From assembly GCA_038239195.1 (NCBI GenBank), contig JBBSEZ010000049.1:1-33265 (forward strand): 33,265 nucleotides of DNA, written 5' to 3'. The stretch comes from JBBSEZ01 sp038239195. Its GTDB lineage: Bacteria; Planctomycetota; Planctomycetia; Gemmatales; Gemmataceae. Below the pieces are notes generated by a model. It ran no database searches. It had not been told where the DNA came from and was given only the letters and a program-made list of their open reading frames with translations. Below, piece after piece: positions 1 through 7,897 of this stretch; within the stretch, counting starts at the first letter, position 1, and every line of letters begins with the position of its first letter. Both the position numbers and the translations under genes were made by a program.

Positions 1-81
1 GGCGTGAGCCGGCCGGTGGCGCAACGCACCGGCGGGCTCTCGCCGCCCCGCGCGCCTCGCCATGTTTTCACAAGCCCAGAT

Positions 82-1815
82 TCAGCGGGCGGGAGGCGCT
101 CCCTTCGTCTCGACCTTTCGCGGCTCGGGCGGCCAGTCGTCCGCGTCCAGTATCCACACCGCCCGGCCCGGCAGCCGGGCGATCAGTTCCCGGTCGCGCC
201 GCGACAGTTCCTCCCCCGCGCGCCGCCGGCCCAGCGAGCGGGCCCAGACCACCTTCGCGTTGGGGAGGTCTGCCCGGTTGTACACCCACTCGCCCGAGGG
301 GCAGTGTTCGGGCGCGTACCTCACGAAGATCAGGTGTTTGCCCTCCAACGCCGACAATTGCTCGTCCATGCCGGCGCGGAGGTATCGGAAGGCATCGGTT
401 GACTGGGGCCGGGCCCTCTGCTCGCCGAGATAAACCATGTCGCCGACGAAGGCCCCCGCCGACGCGAGCAACACCACTCCCGTCGGGGCCCAGAAGTACA
501 GCGGTCGCGCCACCACCCACGTGCGCAGCCCTTGCACGCCCAGGAACAGCAGCGGGGCCATCATCGGGGCGACGTAGTGCGCCGTCGTCCAGGTCGCCAG
601 GCACGTGCCGGCGAAGACGAAGAAGACGGCGGTCGCGGCCAGCCACGTTCGCCGCGACCGCCACAGCCACAGCAGGCCGGTCGGGGCCGCCCCCATCGGC
701 AGTACAAAGAAGAAGTACAGCCGATCGGCCTTGTTCCAGAGCTCGTCCCAGCGCTGCGCCGCCGTGGCGTATCGCTCGTAACAACCCAATTCGTAACCGA
801 GATGGTGGAAGCTGTAGCGCAACTGGTAGTCGGGGTTGAGCGTGCCGTCGGCGTTGAAGTAGATCGCCGGCGCCGGCCGCGACGGCAACACGTGGAACGA
901 CGGGGCGATGGCGTAAGTGCTCTCGTGTTCGAGGTAGGGCAACCGCAGCGGCCGTCCGGTGACGCGGAAGTTGTAGTAGGCCATCGTCGCCCCCAGCGCG
1001 GCCAGCGCCCCCACCAACGGCAAGGCCCAGACCACGGCCGCCGCCACCCCGTCTCGGCGGGCCACCTGAACCAACCGCGCCGCCAGCACCGCCGCGGCCG
1101 GCAGGCTCACCAGCAACCCCTCGTAAGGCCTGCTGTTCGCCAGGATCGCCAGCCCGAGCCCGACGAGGAGCAACGACCACGCCGAACCGCCCCGCCGCAG
1201 GGCGCGCCACAGCCCGCCGTAGAGCAGCGCCCCGCCGGCCGCCGCCACCTGGCCGCCCCAGTAGGTCTGGCTCCAGTTGTCCCACTCGACGAAGTGGACG
1301 GTGGGGTAGATCGTCAGCAGCAGGCCGCCCGCCAGGGCCCACCGCGCGGGCAGCCAGCCTTGCAGCGCCCAGCAGCAGGCGGCGCCCATGGCGGCGATGC
1401 CCAGCCAGACGCCGACAATCGGGGCCCGGGTCAGCACCTGTCCAAGGGCGAGGGCCAGCCCCTGCGCCGGCGGGTACTTCGAGGCATAGGTCGGTCGAAC
1501 GATGACGTGAAAGGTGTCGAAGTGTTCCGGCAGCGGCGGCGTCGGGTTGGTCAACCGGCCGGAGGCAAAGGTGTCGGCGGCGAGGAGGTAGCTGAACTCG
1601 TCGTGAAAGTTCGGGGCGTGCGGGTGCCACAGGCCAACCGCCGCGCTGTTGGCGAAGCCCAGCAAGCCGACGACGGCCACCGCCAGGGCCCGCCGCCGGG
1701 CCAGCCCGCGGGCGAACCGGCCGAGGGCGAACCGGCGCCGCGGCAGCAGGGTGCCGGCCGCAAGAACAAAGGTGGCGGCGAAGAGGGCGAGCGCGGGCAG
1801 GTGGAGGAGGGCCAT
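82..1815 (-). CDS. GT-C-like multi-membrane glycosyltransferase family protein
   Basis: A 577-residue, largely hydrophobic protein with many predicted membrane spans. After the first spans comes an acidic loop containing FHDEFSYLLAADTFASGRL, followed by a KYPPAQG motif. This layout is that of GT-C fold (PMT/ArnT-like) lipid-linked sugar transferases, where the acidic residue in the first periplasmic loop is usually catalytic. The last ~100 residues are soluble (EHCPSGEWVYNRADLPNAKV region). The ATG is preceded by a strong AGGAGGTGA that lies across the stop codon of the upstream GT2 gene, so the two are almost certainly co-translated. Donor and acceptor cannot be read from sequence. The family-level call is an inference from topology and motif style; it could also be called a conserved planctomycete membrane protein. 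Confidence 0.7.
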   Translation of the reverse strand: MALLHLPALALFAATFVLAAGTLLPRRRFALGRFARGLARRRALAVAVVGLLGFANSAAVGLWHPHAPNFHDEFSYLLAADTFASGRLTNPTPPLPEHFDTFHVIVRPTYASKYPPAQGLALALGQVLTRAPIVGVWLGIAAMGAACCWALQGWLPARWALAGGLLLTIYPTVHFVEWDNWSQTYWGGQVAAAGGALLYGGLWRALRRGGSAWSLLLVGLGLAILANSRPYEGLLVSLPAAAVLAARLVQVARRDGVAAAVVWALPLVGALAALGATMAYYNFRVTGRPLRLPYLEHESTYAIAPSFHVLPSRPAPAIYFNADGTLNPDYQLRYSFHHLGYELGCYERYATAAQRWDELWNKADRLYFFFVLPMGAAPTGLLWLWRSRRTWLAATAVFFVFAGTCLATWTTAHYVAPMMAPLLFLGVQGLRTWVVARPLYFWAPTGVVLLASAGAFVGDMVYLGEQRARPQSTDAFRYLRAGMDEQLSALEGKHLIFVRYAPEHCPSGEWVYNRADLPNAKVVWARSLGRRRAGEELSRRDRELIARLPGRAVWILDADDWPPEPRKVETKGAPPAR

Positions 1816-1818
1816 CGC

Positions 1819-3000
1819 TCACCTCCTGCGCAAGCCGAGGATGTTCAGGAAGAAACTGCCGAGGACCGTCTGAAAGCCGAGCGCCACCAGCGTCACGCCG
1901 GGGATGACGAGGCGCATGGTGTGGGCGTAATCGAGGTTGCCGAAATCGACCTGCCACCACTGTCGCACGGCCAGGCCTAGCAGCGTCGCCCCCAGGCAGA
2001 TCGCCCCGATCCCGGCCATTAGGCCGCGCTCCAGGTTGAGGAAACGCGCCCAGCGCTTCAGCCGGGCGTTCGGCGGCATCAGCCCCTCGGAGACGGCGAA
2101 GGCGCGGGTGAACAGGGCGAACAGGACCGCCTGGTGTCCGGTGAGGGCGGCGAGGCTGGCGAACAGGAGCGTGTGGGCGTCCAGGGTCGCCCCGAAGATG
2201 GTGGTGCCGGGCAGGGCCAGCCCGTAGCCGACCACCCCGAGGAGCAGGAGCAACAGCCCGGGGTAGAGGAACAGCCAGCGCGGCGAGCACATCAGGAAGA
2301 AGCGCAGCGTCCGCCAGCCGTCGCGCACGGTGCGGAGGTGGGGCCGGCCGATGGTTCGGCCGTCGCGGTGGAGAGTGGTCGGCACCTCGGCGATCTTGCT
2401 GGGGAAGAGGCTCGCCTTGACGATCATCTCCGTGGCGAACTCCATCCCGGTGCAGCGCATGTCGAGCCCTTCGTACCAGCCCTTGCGGAAGCCGCGCAGC
2501 CCGCAGTAGACGTCGTGGACCGGCGAGCCGAACATGATGCGGACCATCCACGAGAGCACCGGGTTGCCGAACCACCGGTGCGAGAAGGGCATGGCGCCCG
2601 GCAGGACGGTGCCGCCGCCGGCGGGGAGCCGGCAGCCCTGCACGAGGTCGAAGCCCTCGCGGAGCTTGGCGAGGAAGCAGGGGGCCTCCAGGAAGTCGTA
2701 ACTGTCGTCGGCGTCGCCCATGACGACGAAGTTGCCGCGGGCCGCGGCGATCCCGCCCATGAGGGCGCTCCCGTAGCCCTTGGCCTCGACCGGCACGACC
2801 CGCGCCCCGAGGCGGGCGGCGATCTCGCGAGAATCGTCGGTGCTGCCGTTGTCGGCGACGACGACCTCGCCGGCAATGCCGTGTTCGCGGAGGGCGCGCA
2901 GGGCCTTCTCGACGCAAGCGCCGACGGTCTCGGCCTCGTTGAGGCAGGGGATGACGACGGACAGTTCGAGGGCGTCGGGCGGCGGCGCGGCAGTCGTCAT
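1819..3000 (-). CDS. Family 2 glycosyltransferase (DPM1/DGS-like) with C-terminal membrane segments
   Basis: 393 residues. The N-terminal GT-A domain begins with SVVIPCLNEAETVG (about residues 14-27), has ADNGSTDDS near 49-57 and the DxD nucleotide-sugar/metal motif as D96-A-D98 in MGDADDSYDF. The second half carries four or so hydrophobic segments. This is the architecture of GT2 enzymes that load a sugar onto a polyprenyl phosphate at the inner face of the membrane. The product would be a natural donor for the GT-C-like protein encoded 3 nt downstream, so the pair may form a two-step surface-glycosylation unit (inference). I chose the ATG at 3000 because the SVVIP fold starts 14 residues later. 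The reading frame stays open upstream, but that extension is low-complexity, Arg/Pro-rich and not domain-like. Confidence 0.88.
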   Translation of the reverse strand: MTTAAPPPDALELSVVIPCLNEAETVGACVEKALRALREHGIAGEVVVADNGSTDDSREIAARLGARVVPVEAKGYGSALMGGIAAARGNFVVMGDADDSYDFLEAPCFLAKLREGFDLVQGCRLPAGGGTVLPGAMPFSHRWFGNPVLSWMVRIMFGSPVHDVYCGLRGFRKGWYEGLDMRCTGMEFATEMIVKASLFPSKIAEVPTTLHRDGRTIGRPHLRTVRDGWRTLRFFLMCSPRWLFLYPGLLLLLLGVVGYGLALPGTTIFGATLDAHTLLFASLAALTGHQAVLFALFTRAFAVSEGLMPPNARLKRWARFLNLERGLMAGIGAICLGATLLGLAVRQWWQVDFGNLDYAHTMRLVIPGVTLVALGFQTVLGSFFLNILGLRRR

Positions 3001-3037
3001 GGCGCTCCGGGGGCCGGAGGTGTTCGGGCGTTCGATC

Positions 3038-3043
3038 AGTATA
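3038..3043 (-). promoter_or_regulatory. Possible -10 box (TATACT) for the GT2/GT-C pair
   Basis: TATACT on the minus strand, about 37 nt upstream of the GT2 start codon. No convincing -35 is seen 16-18 nt further upstream. The same hexamer at nearly the same distance precedes the DUF4325 gene at 30503, which slightly strengthens the call. Confidence 0.35.
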
Positions 3044-3209
3044 GGTGGGGCGCGCGCGCCCGGCGAGCGCGGTGCCGCGCCGGCAACGATTGCGGTTTTT
3101 CCCTGGCGGCAACCGCGCAGTCGGCAATAAGATAGCGGCAGAGGGGACCAGGCTCGCCGCCTGCGCTGCCGTTTGTTGGCTTTTCGCTGGGAGTGGGCGC
3201 GGCGGGCGA

Positions 3210-3215
3210 TAAAAT
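3210..3215 (+). promoter_or_regulatory. Possible -10 box (TAAAAT) for the VWA operon
   Basis: An AT-rich hexamer in an otherwise GC-rich intergenic region, with only a poor -35 candidate upstream. If used, transcription would begin near 3222, after the in-frame ATG at 3218. That would favour the TTG at 3272 as the translation start of the VWA gene. Confidence 0.3.
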
Positions 3216-3271
3216 GAATGGGCAGGGCAGACGAACTAGCACAGGGACACTTCCCTTGCGGAGAAGCACTC

Positions 3272-4210
3272 TTGTCGCAACTCAAGCACGTCGTCGAGCC
3301 GTTCGGCGAGGTCAACGTCTATCCGCTCGCGGGGAGCAAGACGCGCGTCGTCGCCACGGTGCTCATGGAGCCCTCCCGCGAGGGCTCGCAGACCGGCATC
3401 GCGCTCGACGGCTCCGGGTCGATGCAGCACCTCTACGGCATCTCCGAGAGCGGCGGGCTGCTGTCCACTCTCTTCGGCCGCAAGAAGCAGGTCGCTAACC
3501 AGATCACGCCGGTCGCCCAGAAGATCTGCGCCTACCTCGCCCGCAAGGTCGATGCCGACGGCGGCACCACCTGCATCTACTGGGCGACCGGCCCCGCCGG
3601 CAGCGAGATCGAGATCGTCGGCGACCTGACCGCCGACCAGGCCGAAGCACACGTGTTCGGCCCGCCCAAGGACTTCGGCACCGGCACGCAGCTCCTCCCC
3701 GCCGTGCGCTACTTCGTCGATCGCTTTCACGATGCGCCGTGGGGCTTCTACGTCTTCATCACCGACGGCGAGCTCCACGACCTCGACGCGGTGAAGGCCT
3801 ACAGCACTGAGCTGGCCCGCGCCGTCGCGGCCAAGAGGCGCCCCCCGCTCAAGTTCGTGCTGATCGGGGTGGGCGAGAGCGTCAACGAGGCGCAGATGAC
3901 CGAGCTCGACGACCTCGACACCGGCACCGACGTCGATCTCTGGGACCACAAGCTCGCCGCCGAGATGCGCGTCCTTCAGGAGATCTTTGCCGAGGTCGTC
4001 GATAAGAACGCCCGCATCGCCGACCGAGGCCGCCTCCTCGGCCCCGACGGCCAGGTGTTCCGGGACTACTCCGACACCGGGATGACCGCCTACCTCGAGT
4101 TCGAGGTGCCGGCCGGGACCCCCTACTTCACGATGGAAGTCAACGGCAGCCGGATCCATCAGGGCCTGTCCGACACGGCCCACGTCCCCCCCTCGGAGAA
4201 GGCCGGTTGA
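3272..4210 (+). CDS. VWA-domain protein (TerY-like)
   Basis: 312 residues from the TTG at 3272. A von Willebrand factor A fold with a complete MIDAS metal site is visible: D46-G-S48-G-S50 (ALDGSGSM), a Thr in FGTGTQL (T137/T139) and D165 in VFITDGEL. Such domains bind a divalent cation and mediate protein-protein contacts. No signal peptide or membrane segment is seen, so it is probably cytoplasmic. The TTG start is favoured by a well-placed GGAGAAG 5 nt upstream (3260-3266) and by the possible -10 at 3210. An in-frame ATG at 3218 would add 18 residues that do not look domain-like. The gene overlaps the next by TTGA (4207-4210), so it heads a tightly coupled four-gene unit with membrane glycosyltransferase-like proteins. 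That pairing is unusual, and the partner of the VWA domain is unknown. Confidence 0.82.
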   Translation: MSQLKHVVEPFGEVNVYPLAGSKTRVVATVLMEPSREGSQTGIALDGSGSMQHLYGISESGGLLSTLFGRKKQVANQITPVAQKICAYLARKVDADGGTTCIYWATGPAGSEIEIVGDLTADQAEAHVFGPPKDFGTGTQLLPAVRYFVDRFHDAPWGFYVFITDGELHDLDAVKAYSTELARAVAAKRRPPLKFVLIGVGESVNEAQMTELDDLDTGTDVDLWDHKLAAEMRVLQEIFAEVVDKNARIADRGRLLGPDGQVFRDYSDTGMTAYLEFEVPAGTPYFTMEVNGSRIHQGLSDTAHVPPSEKAG

Positions 4211-5640
4211 GCTCCCCCATGCCAGCCGCCGAGGCAAGCCCCGGCCCGGCCCCCTTGCTCCCCCCCGGAGAAGGTCGCCGGGCCCCCTTTCTGCGCCAGT
4301 TCGCCCGACTGGCCCCGTACGCGGTCCCGCCGCTCTACCTCCTCGCCGCCCTTCTCGCGCAACCGCCCGACCAGTTCGGCCTCGACTTCGAGAACCTGCC
4401 CAACGAAACGCGCGGCACGCACCCCGAGCTCTTCGACGATCACGACTTCGTCGCCCTCGCGCTGCGCGGCTACAACGCCAGCCTCGGCAGGCAAGCCGGC
4501 CGCATCGTCGAGCCCACGTGGGAAGATTACGATGAAGATTTCGTCAAGCAGATGCGTCAAGATCGCCCCCTCGCCGAGCGCTATTATCTCGAATACCCCC
4601 ATGCGGCCTTGCTGATCTTCCGCCTCGGCTTCGTCTGGCAGGGCGACCTCCCGCCCGCCCCCGCCGCCTTCTGCGACAGCCATTACATGAACATCGTCGA
4701 GCACCGCCCTACCCCCGAGGAGCGCCCCCTGTGGGTGTCGTTCCGCCGGGCGGCGCGCACCTACTCCTGCCTGATGGCGGCCTGCCTGCTGCTCCTCATC
4801 GCCGTGCTCCAGCGCGGCTACCTGCCCGACGGCTCGCTCTCCGCCAGCGGGCTGCTTGTGGTCCTGCCGGCCGCGCTCTATTTCTCCCTCTTCCGCTTCG
4901 ACGTGGTGCCCGCGCTGCTGATGGCCGTCGGTCTGGCCTGCCTGGGCCGGCGCTGGTGGGCGGCCTCGGCGGTCTTCCTCGCCTCCGCCGCCATGGTCAA
5001 GGTCTACCCGGTGCTCCTCGTCCCGCTCGTGTTGCGCCACCTCGGCCTGACCTCGCGCCGTGCCCTCCTCTGGCTGGCCGTCTACGCCCTGACGGTCGGG
5101 CTGTTTTTGATCGCCCCGCTCGCCCACGACGGCTGGGAGGGCACGTGGGGGCCGTACCGCGTGCAACTGACGCGCGAGCTCGTGTCGCACGACCTCACGG
5201 TCTACGGCTACCTGCTGCCCACCTGCCTGGCCGACAACACGCCCCTGGGCCGCGCCTTCCGGTCCGGGACGTTGTTGCTGACCATCGCGATCCTTTTCTG
5301 TCTGCGCCCGGGCGACCTGGCCAGTCTGCTGCGCCGCGGGGCGGTCGTGTTGATCGTGTTCGTCAGCCTGGCGGTGTTCTACTCGCCCCAGTGGGTGCTC
5401 TGGCTCGTCCCTTTGCTGGTCCCGCTGACGCGCCGCTCCTTGCTCCTGACGGCGCTGGTTGTGGCGCTCGACCTCGTGAGCTACTACTCCTTCGTGTGGG
5501 TGGGGCAGGTCGAGCCGATGCTCTACCTCCGTATCGTCGTGCTCGCCTCCCTCGGGATCGTTCTGCTCGCCCCGGAGTGGCGCGCCCGCCACCGGAGAGG
5601 ATCGTCATGCGACGCTGGTTCCCTTTGTGCCTCGGCCTGA
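4207..5640 (+). CDS. GT87-like (DUF2029) polyprenol-phosphate mannosyltransferase family membrane protein
   Basis: 477 residues if the TTG at 4207 is used; an ATG at 4219 would drop the first four residues. After a Pro-rich N-terminus and a first membrane segment comes a long soluble loop (about residues 55-160). It is rich in acidic and aromatic residues (WEDYDEDF, RYYLEYPHAALLIFRLG) and is followed by about eight hydrophobic segments. The pattern of acidic extracytoplasmic loop, YPHAALL motif and AMVKVYPVLLVPL segment is typical of the GT87/DUF2029 group of GT-C glycosyltransferases, which use polyprenyl-phosphate sugars. The substrate is unknown. The start overlaps the VWA stop by 4 nt and the end overlaps the following NTF2-like gene by 34 nt. 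Confidence 0.75.
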   Translation: MSSPMPAAEASPGPAPLLPPGEGRRAPFLRQFARLAPYAVPPLYLLAALLAQPPDQFGLDFENLPNETRGTHPELFDDHDFVALALRGYNASLGRQAGRIVEPTWEDYDEDFVKQMRQDRPLAERYYLEYPHAALLIFRLGFVWQGDLPPAPAAFCDSHYMNIVEHRPTPEERPLWVSFRRAARTYSCLMAACLLLLIAVLQRGYLPDGSLSASGLLVVLPAALYFSLFRFDVVPALLMAVGLACLGRRWWAASAVFLASAAMVKVYPVLLVPLVLRHLGLTSRRALLWLAVYALTVGLFLIAPLAHDGWEGTWGPYRVQLTRELVSHDLTVYGYLLPTCLADNTPLGRAFRSGTLLLTIAILFCLRPGDLASLLRRGAVVLIVFVSLAVFYSPQWVLWLVPLLVPLTRRSLLLTALVVALDLVSYYSFVWVGQVEPMLYLRIVVLASLGIVLLAPEWRARHRRGSSCDAGSLCASA

Positions 5641-6119
5641 TCGCGCTCGCCCTCCCCGGCGCCCCCGCCTCCGGGCAACGGTTGCGCCCCCGCTGCCGCC
5701 CCGCCCCGCCCTGCTTCGAGCCGGCCGCCCCCGCGCTCCCCGCCCCCGAGGCCCCGGCCGTGGCCGTGCGCCGCGTGCTCGACGAGCAGGTGATCGCCTG
5801 GAACAAGGGCGATCTCGAAAGGTTCATGGCCGGGTACTGGGCCTCGCCCCGGCTCACCTTCTCCTCTGGGAGCACCGTCACGCGCGGCTGGCAATCGACG
5901 CTCGACCGCTACCGCAAGCGCTACCAGTCGGAGGGCCAGGAGATGGGCCAGTTGACCTTCCGCGACCTCGAGGTCGAAGTCCTTGGCGCCGACCACGCCC
6001 TCGTCCGCGGGCGCTGGCAACTGGTGCGCAAGAAGGACAAGCCCGGGGGGCTGTTCACCTTGCTGTTCAGGCGCCTGCCGGAAGGCTGGCGCATCGTTCA
6101 CGACCACACCTCGAGCTGA
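5607..6119 (+). CDS. Small secreted SnoaL/DUF4440-like (NTF2 fold) protein
   Basis: 170 residues. A Sec-type signal peptide (hydrophobic LCLGLIALALPG, cleavage near ASG-Q at about 23) is followed by a Pro/Ala-rich linker. The NTF2-like domain then runs from about 47 to 168, with the typical pattern VLDEQVIAWNKGDLERFM, GWQSTLDRYRKRY, a central VLGADHALVRGRWQL strand and the end WRIVHDHTSS. These domains form cone-shaped pockets or dimers; some are enzymes, most are of unknown function. The ATG is supported by GGAGAGG at 5594-5600, 6 nt away, although it lies inside the 3' end of the upstream gene. The stop overlaps the next ATG by one base (TGATG). Its place between two membrane glycosyltransferase-like proteins suggests an extracytoplasmic accessory role (inference). 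Confidence 0.83.
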   Translation: MRRWFPLCLGLIALALPGAPASGQRLRPRCRPAPPCFEPAAPALPAPEAPAVAVRRVLDEQVIAWNKGDLERFMAGYWASPRLTFSSGSTVTRGWQSTLDRYRKRYQSEGQEMGQLTFRDLEVEVLGADHALVRGRWQLVRKKDKPGGLFTLLFRRLPEGWRIVHDHTSS

Positions 6120-7897
6120 TGCGCAACTTCACCCGATGGGGCGAGCCTGGCGTGGTGCTGGCGGCGACGCTGATCGCCCTCGGCAGCGCCGTGCCCTTCG
6201 CCAGCAGCTCCAACGACGCCAGCCGGCTGGCCACCGTCGATTCGCTCGTCGATCGCCACACCCTCGCCATCGACGATTCGATCTACGTACCTCCCCGCTG
6301 TGCTCCCGTCCCCGGGCGCCCCCCCGTCTACAACCCTGAGGTGGAGGGGCTCGACGAGCGCGGCACCGGCGACAAGGTGCGCATCAACGGGCACTTCTAC
6401 TCCGACAAGCCGCCCGTCCCCGCCATCCTCCTCGCCGGGCTCTACGCCCTGCTGCAAGCGCTGTTCGGGCTGCGTGCCGCCACGCGCCCCGACGTGTTCT
6501 GCTACCTCATGACCATCGCTTCCAGCGGGGTGGCCTACGTCGCCGGCATCTGGTGCGTCTACCGCCTGGCAGGGCGGGTGGGGCTGTCGCCACCCTGGCA
6601 GGTCGCCCTCGCCGCGAGCCTTGGCCTGTCCACCGTGGCGCTGCCCTACGTCCGCCAGGTCAACGGGCACATCCTCATCCTCCCCCTCGCCGCCGGGGCC
6701 CTGCTGGCCCTCCTGCGCTGGGAGGCCACGCCCGATCGTGGCCCATCCTGGCTGCTCGCGCTGATCGGCGGTCTCGTCGGCTTCGCCTACGCCATCGAAC
6801 AGCCCACGGGCGGACTGCTGGCGGCGGGCCTGTCTCTCATCGTCGCCTGGCGCGGGGCGCACCGGGTGGGCCCCGCGCCGGGCACGCGACCCTTTTCGTT
6901 TACCGCGGCCCTCGTCTGCGCCTCCGTCGTGGTCGCGGGCGCCCTGCCGTGGGCCCTGTTCCACCACGGCGTCACCTATGCCTACGCCGGCAAGTTCGGC
7001 CCGCCCAACGCCGACCCGGCCGCCTTCGACTACCCCGGCGCGGAGTTCGACGCCACCCAGCTCACCGGCATCTACAACCACGAGAGCGTCGGCGATCTCG
7101 CCCTCTACTCGCTGGGGCTGCTCTTCAACGAGCGCGGCTTCATGCTGTCCGACCTTCCCCTCTTTCTCGCCGCCCTCGCTCCATTCCTCCTGCCGTGGCG
7201 CCTGCGCTTCCGCCCCGAGGTTTTGTTCTGCTACGCCTGGCCGGCCGGCACCTGGCTCGTCTTCGCGCTGCTGTCCAACAACTACTCCGGCTGGTGCGTC
7301 TCCATCCGCTGGTTCGTCCCACTGCTGGCCTCCGGCTACTTCCTCCTCGCCCTGTTGCTCCACGAGCGCCCCGAACTGCGCGTCGATTTCCTCGTCCTGA
7401 GCTTCTGGGGCGCCGTGCTCGGCTGGTTCATGTGGCAGGTCGGCACCTGGCACGGCATCGTTCCCTACCTCTGGGACGTGCAGGGCGCCGCCCTGGCGAC
7501 CTGGCTGGGCGTCGGGCGGGCCTTCCCCTCTCGCGTCGAGCGCTGGGCGCGAGCCCTCGCGACGCCCCTCTGGCTGCTGGCCGTGGCGGCAGCGCTGGTC
7601 GTGCTGGCTTTCCCTGGGGGGCCCTTCGACCTTCCCTCGCCCCGTTCGTCCGAGGTCGCGGTGGAGACCTGGGCCGCGCTGCTCGTGCTGCTCGGGCTGC
7701 TCGTCGGCGTGCGCGCGCGGGCCGACTGCCGGCCGTGGCTGACGCTCGGGCTGGCCTTCGGGGCCGGGCAACTGTTCGTCGCCTTGCGGTCCCTGGACAG
7801 CAGCCGCGCCATCGCCTTGCTTGTGCTAGCGTGGGCCGCGCTCTGGGCGCTCAGTCGCGTCGCAGTCGTTGCCACAGGTGCGGCGCGTAGCCGATGA
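6119..7897 (+). CDS. GT-C-like multi-membrane protein with YSDKPP motif
   Basis: 592 residues with an uncleaved hydrophobic N-terminus and roughly a dozen membrane spans. The first extracytoplasmic loop carries SNDASRLATVDSLVDRHTL and the motif INGHFYSDKPPVPAIL. These recur in large GT-C-like membrane proteins of planctomycetes and other bacteria and probably mark the substrate side. Later loops hold GPPNADPAAFDYPGAEFD and a SGWCVSIRWFVPLL segment. The ATG overlaps the preceding stop by a single base, implying translational coupling. The last 47 bases overlap the 3' end of the convergent rhomboid gene on the other strand. Catalytic activity is not proven by any motif I can see; it is the last gene of the VWA unit. 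Confidence 0.7.
   Translation: MRNFTRWGEPGVVLAATLIALGSAVPFASSSNDASRLATVDSLVDRHTLAIDDSIYVPPRCAPVPGRPPVYNPEVEGLDERGTGDKVRINGHFYSDKPPVPAILLAGLYALLQALFGLRAATRPDVFCYLMTIASSGVAYVAGIWCVYRLAGRVGLSPPWQVALAASLGLSTVALPYVRQVNGHILILPLAAGALLALLRWEATPDRGPSWLLALIGGLVGFAYAIEQPTGGLLAAGLSLIVAWRGAHRVGPAPGTRPFSFTAALVCASVVVAGALPWALFHHGVTYAYAGKFGPPNADPAAFDYPGAEFDATQLTGIYNHESVGDLALYSLGLLFNERGFMLSDLPLFLAALAPFLLPWRLRFRPEVLFCYAWPAGTWLVFALLSNNYSGWCVSIRWFVPLLASGYFLLALLLHERPELRVDFLVLSFWGAVLGWFMWQVGTWHGIVPYLWDVQGAALATWLGVGRAFPSRVERWARALATPLWLLAVAAALVVLAFPGGPFDLPSPRSSEVAVETWAALLVLLGLLVGVRARADCRPWLTLGLAFGAGQLFVALRSLDSSRAIALLVLAWAALWALSRVAVVATGAARSR

Noticed and set aside
1..63. An open minus-strand frame starting ATG at 63 and running off the left edge.
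   Set aside because: Only 21 codons, Arg/Ala/Pro-rich, no Shine-Dalgarno and no recognisable motif; it could be the start of a real gene but cannot be supported here.
68..3127. A 1019-codon minus-strand open frame over the GT2 and GT-C genes.
   Set aside because: Out-of-frame shadow with very high Arg/Pro/Gly content, typical of GC-rich DNA; both genes it covers have clear families in another frame.
3218..3271. ATG at 3218 as the VWA start codon.
   Set aside because: In frame, but adds 18 non-domain residues, lacks a good Shine-Dalgarno and may lie upstream of the transcription start; TTG at 3272 has GGAGAAG at ideal spacing. Not fully excluded.
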